Part shown: piece after piece, positions 16,725 to 25,636 of the stretch | Numbering within the stretch: position 1 is the first letter of the stretch | Layout of the letters: every line of letters starts with the position of its first letter | Assembly: GCF_015550425.1 (NCBI RefSeq) | Contig: NZ_JADNAT010000013.1 | Coordinates: 45,872 to 109,871, forward strand | DNA from: Clostridium sp. 1001275B_160808_H3 | Lineage (GTDB): Bacteria > Bacillota > Clostridia > Clostridiales > Clostridiaceae | DNA: 64,000 nucleotides | Direction of reading: 5' to 3' | The notes under the pieces: generated by a model | What the model was told of the DNA's origin: nothing | What the model saw: the letters and a program-made list of their open reading frames with translations, nothing else | The model's database searches: none | Position numbers and translations under genes: made by a program

Positions 16725-17303
16725 ATGAAGAAAATTACTACAGGTGTAGAAAAGGCTTATTACTCAATCTTGTCAGAAGATGGAGCAACACCAACTTATG
16801 CTGCTGCTAAGTATTTACCAGGATTAAGAGAAATATCTGTAACAGCTAATGAGGAACAAGCAACTATTTATGCTGAAAATAGATTATATGATAGCGAAAA
16901 CTCTTTAGGAGAAATTGAAGTTACTCTAGATTTTGCTTCAATAGATACAAAAGATTATGTTGCTCTATTAGGAAAGAAAGTTGCTAGTGATGGAGGAATT
17001 ATAGAAAGTGTGGATGATCAACCGCCATACATTGCTTTAATGGTAGAAAAGACATTAAGTGGTGGAGTTAAAGAATACATGACTTTATTCAAAGGAAAAC
17101 TAGCTATCCCAGAGGATAAGGCCAAGACAAAAGAAGGAAAGACAGAATATCAAACTGTTTCTTTAAATGGATTATTTATGCCTTTAGAAAATGGTATATG
17201 GAAGCATGCAGTAAAAACTACAGATGAAGGATTTAATGCTGAAACTCACGCTGCCAAGTGGGGAAAGACAGTAGTAATACCTACTGAAAAGACAGCAGCA
17301 TAA
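16725..17303 (+). CDS. major tail tube protein
   Basis: A 192-residue tail tube protein of the phi13/TP901-like group, with GVEKAYYSILSEDGATPTY at the N-terminus and EVTLDFASIDTKDYVALLG in the core. It polymerises around the tape measure to form the flexible tail. A terminator follows at 17307-17333, consistent with high expression relative to the chaperone and tape-measure genes. Confidence 0.92.
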   Translation: MKKITTGVEKAYYSILSEDGATPTYAAAKYLPGLREISVTANEEQATIYAENRLYDSENSLGEIEVTLDFASIDTKDYVALLGKKVASDGGIIESVDDQPPYIALMVEKTLSGGVKEYMTLFKGKLAIPEDKAKTKEGKTEYQTVSLNGLFMPLENGIWKHAVKTTDEGFNAETHAAKWGKTVVIPTEKTAA

Positions 17304-17306
17304 TTA

Positions 17307-17333
17307 GGGTAGCTTAGGCTACCTTTTATTTTT
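17307..17333 (+). terminator. intrinsic terminator after the tail tube gene
   Basis: Six-pair GC-containing stem GGTAGC/GCTACC with a TTAG loop and a following T-rich run. Confidence 0.8.
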
Positions 17334-17343
17334 AGGAGGAATT

Positions 17344-17700
17344 ATGTTAGTAAATGAAATAAAAACTTACAAGATCAATCTAAAAGATGAAGAAATAGAA
17401 TTGAAGTTAGACTTTAATGCTCTTATTAAAATGCATAAGGAATATGGAAATGCTTTTTTATTGATTTACTCATATGCTTTTGAAAATGATTTTGAAAAGC
17501 TACCAGCTATATTAAGATGCATGGCAAATAAGGAGATATCAGAAGAAGATATAAAAAACAATATGCTAATCAATATAAAAGCAATTGAAACATTAAGTAA
17601 TATAACTTTAGATTTGCTAAATCAAGAGCTATCTGATGTATCTGAATTCCAAGTTAAATCAGAAGTAAAAAAAAATCAAAAAGTAGAGGAAAAGAAGTAG
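17344..17700 (+). CDS. tail assembly chaperone, short form (gpG-like)
   Basis: A 118-residue protein lying between the tail tube and tape measure genes, where lambda gpG equivalents occur. It coats the tape measure protein during tail assembly. Near its end is a run of nine A (17667-17675) read as GTA AAA AAA AAT, a classical A AAA AAA slippery site. A -1 shift there enters an open frame that reaches 17939, giving the long gpGT form. Confidence 0.88.
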   Translation: MLVNEIKTYKINLKDEEIELKLDFNALIKMHKEYGNAFLLIYSYAFENDFEKLPAILRCMANKEISEEDIKNNMLINIKAIETLSNITLDLLNQELSDVSEFQVKSEVKKNQKVEEKK

Positions 17701-17939
17701 AAATTAAAGATTTCAACTTAGATTATTTCTATTATGTAGCAATACATCAATTAAATATGTCCGAGGAACAGTTTTTAAATTCTACATTGAGACAAATTTT
17801 AATTTTGGAAGAGTTTCACAGTAATTATTTTAAAAATAATTTAAGGGAAATAGTTTCAGAAACACTTGATACTATGTCTGGAAACTCACAAGAAGAAGAG
17901 GAAGAAATATATGTAGAAAGCTTTTCAGACCTTTTTTAA
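17673..17939 (+). CDS. tail assembly chaperone, -1 frameshift part (gpT-like)
   Basis: After the shift, the frame continues KSKRGKEVEIKDFNLDYF and onward without a stop to 17939, ending VESFSDLF. An internal ATG at 17757 exists but has no ribosome site and would lose the first 28 codons of the frame. The order (tube, G, GT, tape measure) and the slip site make a -1 frameshift fusion with the 17344 gene the expected product. It binds tail tube subunits during assembly. Confidence 0.85.
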   Translation, partial: KSKSRGKEVEIKDFNLDYFYYVAIHQLNMSEEQFLNSTLRQILILEEFHSNYFKNNLREIVSETLDTMSGNSQEEEEEIYVESFSDLF

Positions 17940-17954
17940 GAAGGAGGTGGAAAT

Positions 17955-20900
17955 TTGAGTGAATCTATAAGAAAAGTCAGTACGATATTTACAATAGATG
18001 ATAATGAACATAATAAAAAACTTAAGGAAATTAATTCTCAGTATAAATTAACTCAAAGTGAGATAAAACTTGCTGGAGAGAGAATGAATTCCTTTGGTAA
18101 AAATACTGATGATTTGAAATATAAGCAAGAAGCGTTAGCTAAGCAAACTGAAACTCTTAAGGATAAGATTAATTTATATAAAGATAGTATAGAAAAAGCA
18201 AGTAACAGAGCAGAAGAAAATAATAAGAAACTTCAAGAATTAAAAACTACTAAACAGAATTTACAGAAAGAATATAAAGAAGCTGTAAAACTGTATGGAG
18301 AAGAATCGGAGCAGGCTCAAAAATTAAAGGATCAATTAGATAAAGTCAATCAAGAATATACAGAGCAAAAAGCTGTAGTAGATAAAAATATTGCTAGTGT
18401 AAATAATCATAAAGTTAAGCTGAATGAAACAGAAGCACAATTATCTAAAGTTCAAGGAGAATTAAACAAAACTAGTTCTGAATTAGATAAACAAAATTCT
18501 AAATGGTTATCGGCAGGAGAAAGTCTTAAAAAAGCTGGAGATAATATATCTAGTTTTGGAGAAAAGGCTAGTAAGATAGGCGGAACTCTAACTAAGACAG
18601 TAACATTACCTATTGTAGCGATAGGAACTGCAGCGGTAAAAGCACAAATAGATTTTGAAAGTGCATTTGCTGGGGTAAAAAAGACAGTGGATGGAACAGA
18701 AGAGGATTTTAAAAAGCTTGAAAAAGGCATTAAAGATATGTCTAAAGAACTTCCTTCAAGTGCAGAGGATATTGCAAAAGTAGCTGAATCAGCAGGTCAA
18801 TTAGGAATTCAAACAGATAATATTTTAGGCTTCACAAGGACCATAATTGATTTAGGGAATGCAACTAACTTAGTTGGAGAAGAAGGAGCTAGTCAACTTG
18901 CTAAGTTTGCTAATATTACTCAAATGTCACAGAAAAACTTTGATAGATTAGGCTCTACTATAGTTGCTTTAGGAAATAACATGGCGACAACAGAAGCTGA
19001 TATAGTTTCTATGGCTATGAGATTAGCTGGAGCAGGAAAACAAGTAGGAATGACAGAATCTGATATTATGTCTTTTGCGGCTGCATTAAGTTCTGTAGGT
19101 ATTGAAGCAGAAGCAGGGGGAAGTGCTTTCTCCAAAGTAATGTTAGAAATACAAATGGCAATTCAAAGTGGTTCTGAATCTGTTGGCGATTTTGCTAAAG
19201 TTGCAGGAATGTCTACGCAAGAATTTGCAGATAAATTTAAAAATGATGCCACAGGAGCTTTAATAACTTTTATAGAAGGATTAGGAAAACTAGATAATAA
19301 AGCAGTAGTATTAGAAGATTTAGGATTTAGTGAAATAAGGGTTAGAGATGCACTTTTAAGAGCAAGTAGTGCAGGAGATTTATTTAATAAGTCTATTCAA
19401 ATTGGTAGTCAAGCATGGAAAGAAAATACAGCGTTAACTAATGAAGCTAGTCAAAGATATGCTACAACCGAAAGTCAAATTGCCATTTTAAAGAATGAAA
19501 TAGTAGATATGGCTAGAGAAATAGGAGTTGAGTTACTTCCTATAGTAAAAGATGGATTAGTAGTAGTAAAAGATTTAATAGAAAAATTTAATAATTTAAG
19601 TCCAGCTACAAAAGAAAATATAATTAAATTTGCTGGATTAGCAGCGGTGATTGGCCCGGTAGTTGGAACAGTAGGAAAGTTAGCACAAGGTTTTGGAAGT
19701 GTTTTAAAAGTAGCTGGAAAGTTTTCAACAGGTTTAGGAGCTGCAGAAGTGGCGACCGCGGGAGTTGGAACTGCAGCAGCAACGGCAGGAGGAACTGCAG
19801 GAGTAGCAGGATTAGCAACATCTTTAGGTGGAGTTGTAGTTGCAGCAGCGCCTTATGTATTAGCAGGAGCAGCAATAGCAGGAGCAGGATATGCTATCTA
19901 TAAAGGACTTAATGAAGAAGTTATTCCAGAGGTTGACCTTTTCGCAGATAAAATAGAATATGCAGCACAAACAATGGACGCTAGTGGTACCTATATGGCT
20001 AATGGAGCACAAGCTACTGTTACTAAAATAAGTGAAGCAACTAAAACTGCAGTAGGAGCATATGTAGAACTAGATGATAGTGCAAAAAATGAAATGCAAA
20101 GTTTATATGTAAATTCTACTGTTATTTCTGAACAAATAAAAACTGATATGACTACAAAATTTGGAGAAATGGCAAGTCAAGTAGTTGCAGGATATGAAAA
20201 ACAAAAGACTGATAGTGTAGCAGAGTTACAAGAAATGTTTAATACTCAAAGCACTTTAACTGCAGAAGAACAAGCTAATATTATTGCTAAAACAGGAACA
20301 TTCTATGAAGATAGAAAAACTCAGACACAAAACTATGAAAATAGCATTAATCAAATAATGAATAAAGCTAGTCAAGAAAAGAGAGCTTTAACAACAGAAG
20401 AAACACAACAAATAACTGCATTGCAAAATATGATGAGAGAAAATGCAGTAAAAGCATTAAGCGATAATGAAGTAGAAGCACAAGTAATATTACAAAGAAT
20501 GAAGGATTATGATGGTAGAGTAACAGCAGAACAAGCAGCACAACATATATCAAAATTGAATGAAAGTAGAGATAATGCAGTAAGGATTGCTAATGATGAG
20601 TATGAAAAGAAGATCGCTACAATAACAAGATTAAGAGATGAATCTAAATCTATTAGTTCTGATCAAGCTGATAAAATGATTGCTGATGCTAAAAGACAAA
20701 GAGATGGAGTAGTAGAAAAGGCGGAAGATACTAGATTGAGCGCTATAGATAAAATGCGAAAAATGAATAAGGATTTAGATAGAGAAGTTAATACCCAATC
20801 TGGTACTGTTTTAACTACTTGGGACAAAATAAAAAGATGGTGGAGTGGATGGCAACCAGAAACTAAAGAATTAAAAACAGTAAGTTATACTGAAAGAATG

Positions 20901-21233
20901 TCTGGAAATAGAATCGGTAATGCTTTAGGTACTTCTTACTTCCAAGGTGGAATGACAGAAATTAATGAAAAAGGATATGAAGTAATAGAATTGCCAAGAG
21001 GAAGCAAAGTTAAAAATCATTTACAATCAGAAAATATGATTAAAGATACTGCTATTCAAACTGCAAAGGCTATAGCGGGAGTAATTAATAATGATAGTTC
21101 CAATAATATAGAATTACATGTTTATTTAGGAGATAAAGAGATTATAGATAAAACTACTAAACAAGTAGTTAAATCTGTAGGAAGAAGTACAAATAATTAT
21201 AGAAAAGGAAAAGGAGGTTTAGCTTTTGGATAA
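17955..21233 (+). CDS. tail tape measure protein (TP901 family)
   Basis: A 1092-residue tape measure protein that sets tail length and is ejected during infection. Residues 1-190 are coiled coil. The TP901-type core follows (KAQIDFESAFAGVKKTVDGT, MSKELPSSAEDIAKVAES). A glycine/alanine-rich hydrophobic stretch spans about residues 550-650 and further coiled coils follow. The TTG start lies behind AAGGAGGTGG. The gene contains the protospacers of CRISPR spacers 1 and 2. Confidence 0.96.
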   Translation: MSESIRKVSTIFTIDDNEHNKKLKEINSQYKLTQSEIKLAGERMNSFGKNTDDLKYKQEALAKQTETLKDKINLYKDSIEKASNRAEENNKKLQELKTTKQNLQKEYKEAVKLYGEESEQAQKLKDQLDKVNQEYTEQKAVVDKNIASVNNHKVKLNETEAQLSKVQGELNKTSSELDKQNSKWLSAGESLKKAGDNISSFGEKASKIGGTLTKTVTLPIVAIGTAAVKAQIDFESAFAGVKKTVDGTEEDFKKLEKGIKDMSKELPSSAEDIAKVAESAGQLGIQTDNILGFTRTIIDLGNATNLVGEEGASQLAKFANITQMSQKNFDRLGSTIVALGNNMATTEADIVSMAMRLAGAGKQVGMTESDIMSFAAALSSVGIEAEAGGSAFSKVMLEIQMAIQSGSESVGDFAKVAGMSTQEFADKFKNDATGALITFIEGLGKLDNKAVVLEDLGFSEIRVRDALLRASSAGDLFNKSIQIGSQAWKENTALTNEASQRYATTESQIAILKNEIVDMAREIGVELLPIVKDGLVVVKDLIEKFNNLSPATKENIIKFAGLAAVIGPVVGTVGKLAQGFGSVLKVAGKFSTGLGAAEVATAGVGTAAATAGGTAGVAGLATSLGGVVVAAAPYVLAGAAIAGAGYAIYKGLNEEVIPEVDLFADKIEYAAQTMDASGTYMANGAQATVTKISEATKTAVGAYVELDDSAKNEMQSLYVNSTVISEQIKTDMTTKFGEMASQVVAGYEKQKTDSVAELQEMFNTQSTLTAEEQANIIAKTGTFYEDRKTQTQNYENSINQIMNKASQEKRALTTEETQQITALQNMMRENAVKALSDNEVEAQVILQRMKDYDGRVTAEQAAQHISKLNESRDNAVRIANDEYEKKIATITRLRDESKSISSDQADKMIADAKRQRDGVVEKAEDTRLSAIDKMRKMNKDLDREVNTQSGTVLTTWDKIKRWWSGWQPETKELKTVSYTERMSGNRIGNALGTSYFQGGMTEINEKGYEVIELPRGSKVKNHLQSENMIKDTAIQTAKAIAGVINNDSSNNIELHVYLGDKEIIDKTTKQVVKSVGRSTNNYRKGKGGLAFG
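19878..19912 (-). other. protospacer matched by CRISPR spacer 1 (34 of 35 bases)
   Basis: Spacer 1 (62996-63030) is identical to the minus strand here except at spacer position 21 (plus-strand 19892, T in the phage against C expected). The difference is a silent Tyr codon change. The first 20 positions, including the whole seed, match. On the minus strand the protospacer is preceded by TCA (plus-strand TGA at 19913-19915). Confidence 0.95.
20095..20128 (-). other. protospacer matched by CRISPR spacer 2
   Basis: Spacer 2 (63061-63094) matches the minus strand at 30 of 34 bases, with mismatches at spacer positions 12, 18, 20 and 21 and a perfect seed. It is preceded by TCA on the minus strand (plus-strand TGA at 20129-20131). 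It encodes nearly the same peptide (QSLYVNSTVIS in the phage, Ile for Val in the spacer source). Confidence 0.88.
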
Positions 21234-21912
21234 ATATTTTATATATTTTAATGATAAAACTAATTTAGATGTAAATTTATTAGTAGCAAGTAGACCTTCT
21301 AAACCTTCTCCAATAATGAAATATGAAGAAGTTAAAGTACCAGGAGGGAAAACTTTATATAGAGAAAAGGGATATGAAGATATAGATATACCTGTATCTT
21401 TTAATTTTATGTCTAAGTACACCTGGGATAAAGATTTTAGGCTTATAAAAAGCTGGTTACTAAGCAAAGTAAATAATAAATTAAAGTTTAGTGATGATTT
21501 AGAAGTGTTCTACAAAGTTAATAAAGTAACTATAGATACACCAGAAAGGTTAATGAAAAAGATAGGTAAATTTAATGTTACGTTTACTTGTGAGCCTTAC
21601 ATTTATTTAGATGAAGGAGAAAGAGAATTAAATCAAATTTTATATAATAATTATTTAATTGCAAGGCCTGTTTATCGTATTGTAGGAGAAGGATATTTAA
21701 ATCTTACTATAAATAATAAAACTATTAAGGCTAATGTAGGACAAGAGTTAATAATAGATACAAATAAAGGACTATGTTATAGACAAGGAATAGTAAATAA
21801 TGTAGCACTTACTGGAAAATATGAAGATATGTACTTAAAAGAAGGAAATAATACTTTCGGTTGGAATAATGGATTTAAAATTTATATCTTACCTAATTGG
21901 AGGTGCTTATGA
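21226..21912 (+). CDS. distal tail protein (Dit)
   Basis: A 228-residue baseplate hub protein. The N-terminal block RPSKPSPIMKYEEVKVPGG and GYEDIDIPVSFNFMSK are typical of the phage tail family/Dit group; the C-terminal half is a galectin-like domain. It links the tail tube to the baseplate. The TTG start lies behind AAAGGAGG and overlaps the tape measure stop. Confidence 0.9.
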   Translation: MDKYFIYFNDKTNLDVNLLVASRPSKPSPIMKYEEVKVPGGKTLYREKGYEDIDIPVSFNFMSKYTWDKDFRLIKSWLLSKVNNKLKFSDDLEVFYKVNKVTIDTPERLMKKIGKFNVTFTCEPYIYLDEGERELNQILYNNYLIARPVYRIVGEGYLNLTINNKTIKANVGQELIIDTNKGLCYRQGIVNNVALTGKYEDMYLKEGNNTFGWNNGFKIYILPNWRCL

Positions 21913-24182
21913 TAGAAATATATATAAAAAGCAATACTGATTATGAAAGTAATGGAGATATAACATTAGATCCTACATCATGTACCTATAAGCATAGTGA
22001 AAAGTTAATAACTTTAGAACATTTTCAAGATGAAGAAGGTAGATGGAAATATATTGAATTTGAAAATGTAATTGCAGTAGAAAAAAATGAAAAGAAAATA
22101 TTATATAGAATATTTAATGTAGTTAGGTCTTTGTATAGTGTAACAGCTTATGCAAGACCTATTTTTTATGATTTAATAGATAAAGTCTTATTAGATGTTA
22201 GACCAACAAATGAACTTGGACAAGAAGCTTTAAACATAGTTTTAGCAGATACACCATTCATAGGACATAGTAATTTAACTACTTTAAGTACTTCTTATTA
22301 CATTAGAAAAAATATTGTAGAAGCACTTTTAGGAGATGATGAAAATTCTTTCTTAAATCGGTGGGGTGGAGAGTTTTATTGCGAGAACTTTGATGTTTAT
22401 ATCAATGATAGAATTGGTTCTGATAATGGTGTAAGAGTTGAATTTGGATATAATTTAGATGAAATAGAAGAAGATGTAAATACAGATAATATAGCGACTA
22501 GAATAATTCCAGTTGGTTTTAATGGTATAACATTAGAAGGTAATAATCCCTGGGTAGATAGTCCATTAATAAATAAATACACTCATCCTAAAATGCGTGT
22601 TATAAATTTTAATGATGTTAAGATTAAAGAAAATTCTAGTGATGAAGAGGGATTTAATACTATACAAGAAGCTAGAGCAGAGTTAATAAAAAGATGTAAC
22701 AAACTATATGAAGAAGGTATAGATAAGCCTACTGTAAATTATAAAATTGATATGATCAATTTAGCCAATACAACAGAATATGAAAATTTTAAAATGTTAG
22801 TTAATGTAGGCAAAGGAGATACAGTAACTTGCTATATTCCACACTTAGATATAGATGTTAAAGCTAGAGTTATAGATTATGAAAAAGATTTATTAACAGG
22901 GGAATATATTTCTTTAGAGTTAGGAAATGCAGTAGATAACTTTTTTAATAAACAAGCTGATATACAAGCTACTGTAAATAAAATAACTAATAGCAATGGG
23001 ACTGTTAATGCAAGTGAAATACAAGGTGTTATTAATGCTATTCAAACACAATTTAAGGCACTTAGGGATATAGCACAACCGCAGGATGTAAGAGCGATTC
23101 TATTTGAGGATAGAGTAGAAGAAAGTCCGACCTTTGGGTGTATGGTACTGGGTACAATGGGATTTGAAATAGCAAGTAAATTTAAACCAGGTACTACAGA
23201 GTGGGATTTTAGAACATTTGGAACTGGACAAGGTTTTATAGCAGATTGTATTATAGCTGGAATTTTAATGAGTAAAAATGGAGTAAGTTGGTTAAATCTT
23301 GATAATGGTACATTTGATTTTGCTAATGGAAATTTAAGTTTTGATGGTTTGAACATACAGCTTATAGGGAAAATAATAAATATCCTAAATGGATATGGTG
23401 TAGAAATGGATCAAGGCGGAATTATGTTTGCTACAGATGGAGAAGTAGTTGGAGGTATAAGAAGTTCTAGATATACAGATAATTTAGCAATTAATGGTCT
23501 TTCTATAGTTAATACAAGAGATGGAGATTTTATAGACATTGGCTTTACTGATAGTGAGAATTTTGAAGGAGCATCAAAATTCTATCCAAAGGTGAGAGTT
23601 AGTAAAAATATAAACCCCCTGACTGGTAACTTTATAGGAATACAGCTTTTAGATAATGTAAGACTTGCCAATATGAAAAGTTTTTATTTAGAATCCAACG
23701 ATAGCAAATTTCCTCACGAAATCTATAACACAGCAAGTGGGCATTTAGCTATATTCGGAGACAATGGAGCCTTTTTAGGCTATATGAATGGAGTAGAAAA
23801 AGTAACAGCTATACAAATTGATGAAAAGCCTAATCAATACGGAACACAGGTTTTTATAAATAAGCAGTTAAGTTTAAATGATAAAAATATTACAAGTGTC
23901 AATGAAATATATAAATATGCCAATACTGGGCGTTATTATCATGAAGGTTGGTGTGGTTCGATAGAAGCTACTGCTAAGAGAATTAGTAATTTAAATGTGT
24001 ATTATGATAGCGGTTGGTATGCTTATAGTTCTGGTTCTAACGGAGCGCCTTCAAGCTATGGTGTTATGCTTCATCTTAAGTGGGGAGAAAGTGATTTCGT
24101 ACAAATAGCTTTCGATTTTTCTAATACTATGTATCAAAGAGCGTGGGTAAATGGGGCTTGGACAAATTGGACGCAAAGGTAA
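21909..24182 (+). CDS. tail-associated lysin / prophage endopeptidase tail protein (Tal)
   Basis: ATG 21909 is behind GGAGGTGCTT and overlaps the Dit stop by 4 bases; the upstream TTG overlaps the ribosome site. The N-terminal 370 residues follow the phage tail endopeptidase (gp44-like hub) pattern, including AEILARPIFY-type blocks and EARAELIKRCNKLYEEG. The middle is beta-rich, and the C-terminus (RYYHEGWCGSIEATAKRI, then RAWVNGAWTNWTQR) resembles a pyocin-knob carbohydrate-binding module. The 757-residue length is normal. It pierces the wall during infection. Confidence 0.88.
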   Translation: MIEIYIKSNTDYESNGDITLDPTSCTYKHSEKLITLEHFQDEEGRWKYIEFENVIAVEKNEKKILYRIFNVVRSLYSVTAYARPIFYDLIDKVLLDVRPTNELGQEALNIVLADTPFIGHSNLTTLSTSYYIRKNIVEALLGDDENSFLNRWGGEFYCENFDVYINDRIGSDNGVRVEFGYNLDEIEEDVNTDNIATRIIPVGFNGITLEGNNPWVDSPLINKYTHPKMRVINFNDVKIKENSSDEEGFNTIQEARAELIKRCNKLYEEGIDKPTVNYKIDMINLANTTEYENFKMLVNVGKGDTVTCYIPHLDIDVKARVIDYEKDLLTGEYISLELGNAVDNFFNKQADIQATVNKITNSNGTVNASEIQGVINAIQTQFKALRDIAQPQDVRAILFEDRVEESPTFGCMVLGTMGFEIASKFKPGTTEWDFRTFGTGQGFIADCIIAGILMSKNGVSWLNLDNGTFDFANGNLSFDGLNIQLIGKIINILNGYGVEMDQGGIMFATDGEVVGGIRSSRYTDNLAINGLSIVNTRDGDFIDIGFTDSENFEGASKFYPKVRVSKNINPLTGNFIGIQLLDNVRLANMKSFYLESNDSKFPHEIYNTASGHLAIFGDNGAFLGYMNGVEKVTAIQIDEKPNQYGTQVFINKQLSLNDKNITSVNEIYKYANTGRYYHEGWCGSIEATAKRISNLNVYYDSGWYAYSSGSNGAPSSYGVMLHLKWGESDFVQIAFDFSNTMYQRAWVNGAWTNWTQR

Positions 24183-24190
24183 GGTGAATT

Positions 24191-24505
24191 ATGAATAAAG
24201 TTTATTGTAATAAAGAAACTGATCTCGTAGAACAAATAATAAATATAGATGTGGATACCAGGTGGGAAGAAAATTGGTTCCCTAATTGTTATGTAGTTGA
24301 TGATCCAAACAATAAAATAAATACCTATAATCTTAGATATAATAAAGAAACAAAAGCGTTTGAAGTTGTAGAGGGATTAAAACCTAAAGAGGAAGTTATA
24401 GTTATAAAACAACCTACTGTAGAAGATTTTCAAGAATTAAAAAATGAAAACGAAGATTTAAAATCTAGATTAGATAAACTAGAGCAATTATTAAATGTGA
24501 GGTGA
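24191..24505 (+). CDS. hypothetical tail accessory protein
   Basis: A 104-residue protein between Tal and the baseplate upper protein. The first 65 residues are beta-like (starting MNKVYCNKETDLVEQI) and the end is a short coiled coil (ELKNENEDLKSRLDKLEQLL). Such small proteins with trimerising coils are common in clostridial baseplates. No exact family is recognised. Confidence 0.72.
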   Translation: MNKVYCNKETDLVEQIINIDVDTRWEENWFPNCYVVDDPNNKINTYNLRYNKETKAFEVVEGLKPKEEVIVIKQPTVEDFQELKNENEDLKSRLDKLEQLLNVR

Positions 24506-24509
24506 TATA

Positions 24510-25115
24510 GTGGCTAGTAAAATAGTCGTTAATTTAGATACTTCTAAAGAGTTGTATGGAGTATTTAAATGTAAACAGAATGATGATTTAATTCTAGAAG
24601 TAAGCATCTATGAAAATAATTTAGAAAAAGATTTAACTAATAGTTCTGTAGTAATACAAGCTAAGAAAGTAGATAATACTTATGTTATACAGAATACAGA
24701 TATAACTAAAGAGAAGAATAAGTTTATAGCCAACCTTGTTAGGGATTTTACAAGAGTATCAGGAAAAACAGAAATAGAAGTAGTTTTAACAGAAAGTAGT
24801 AAGCAGAATACTACTTTTTCCTTTACTCTCGAAGTTGTTGGAAGTGTTATTCGTGGAGCAGTAGAAAGTTCTAATACTGCAACTATATTAGAAAAATTAC
24901 AAGATAAGATAGTAGAAGCAGGAGCAGTTAAAGAAGAAACCGAACAATTAATAGAAAATGGTGGTGCTGCAACTACAGGACAAGTCAAAGAAATTACTGC
25001 GTCATTGGAACAAATGAGTGATTATTTAAATTATATGCCTGTTAATGGCGGGACATTCGAGGATTTTGATGGTAATGGAAATACAAATGTAATGATAGAT
25101 GGAGGGATATATTAA
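24510..25115 (+). CDS. baseplate upper protein (BppU-like)
   Basis: The N-terminus (ASKIVVNLDTSKELYGVFKC, then LEVSIYENNLEKDLTNSS) matches the BppU family immunoglobulin-like domain that clips fibres onto the baseplate. The C-terminal part is a helical linker (ILEKLQDKIVEAGAVKEETEQ). The GTG start lies behind GAGGTGATA. It is followed by two fibre genes, with a one-base overlap of stop and start. Confidence 0.85.
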   Translation: MASKIVVNLDTSKELYGVFKCKQNDDLILEVSIYENNLEKDLTNSSVVIQAKKVDNTYVIQNTDITKEKNKFIANLVRDFTRVSGKTEIEVVLTESSKQNTTFSFTLEVVGSVIRGAVESSNTATILEKLQDKIVEAGAVKEETEQLIENGGAATTGQVKEITASLEQMSDYLNYMPVNGGTFEDFDGNGNTNVMIDGGIY

Positions 25116-25621
25116 TGGGGATAATAAAATTAAAAAGAGGAAATAAAGCAAACTTAGGAACTGTAACTTTACAAGCTGGAGAACCAGCTTTTGTACTTGA
25201 TGATAAAGAATTCTATGTCGGTGATGGTACAGATAAAATTCTAATAAATCCAATAAAATCAGTTGCAGGGAAAACAGGAATAGTAACGTTAACTAAACAA
25301 GATGTAGGATTGAATAATGTAACCAATGAGAGTAAAGAAACTATGTTTACATCGCCAACACTTACAGGTACTCCAACATCAACAACTCCAACAGCCGGAG
25401 ATAACACAACCAAAATAGCTACTACAGCATTTGTTACTACTGCTGTAAATAATAAAACAAGTGTTAGTGGTAATGCAGGAACTGCAAGTAAGTTACAAAC
25501 AGCTAGAACTATAACATTAACTGGTTCAATTACTGGTTCGGCGAACTTTGATGGAAGTCAAAATATAACTATAACGACAACCGGAAATGGTTCAGATGAT
25601 ATAGATGGAGGTACATTTTAA
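25115..25621 (+). CDS. short tail fibre protein
   Basis: Residues 1-45 (IIKLKRGNKANLGTVTLQAG) are the fibre-attachment module found in hyaluronidase-like phage fibres. It is followed by GKTGIVTLTKQDVGLNNVTN and repeated SPTLTGTPT-like segments typical of tail collar fibres, and ends GNGSDDIDGGTF, a tail also seen as FDGNGNTNVMIDGGIY-like endings in the neighbouring BppU protein. It probably forms part of the host-binding fibre together with the next gene. Confidence 0.82.
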   Translation: MGIIKLKRGNKANLGTVTLQAGEPAFVLDDKEFYVGDGTDKILINPIKSVAGKTGIVTLTKQDVGLNNVTNESKETMFTSPTLTGTPTSTTPTAGDNTTKIATTAFVTTAVNNKTSVSGNAGTASKLQTARTITLTGSITGSANFDGSQNITITTTGNGSDDIDGGTF

Positions 25622-25636
25622 TAAGGAGGGATAAGA

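Noticed and set aside
17757-17939. Independent 60-residue gene after the tail chaperone gene
   Set aside because: No ribosome site at its ATG; better explained as the end of the -1 frameshift product.
19624-19875. Leu-rich leftward open frame inside the tape measure gene
   Set aside because: It mirrors the Gly/Ala-rich codons of the tape measure gene and has no ribosome site.
23042-23356. Leftward open frame of 104 codons inside the Tal gene
   Set aside because: Antisense to a well-recognised gene, with no ribosome site or family.
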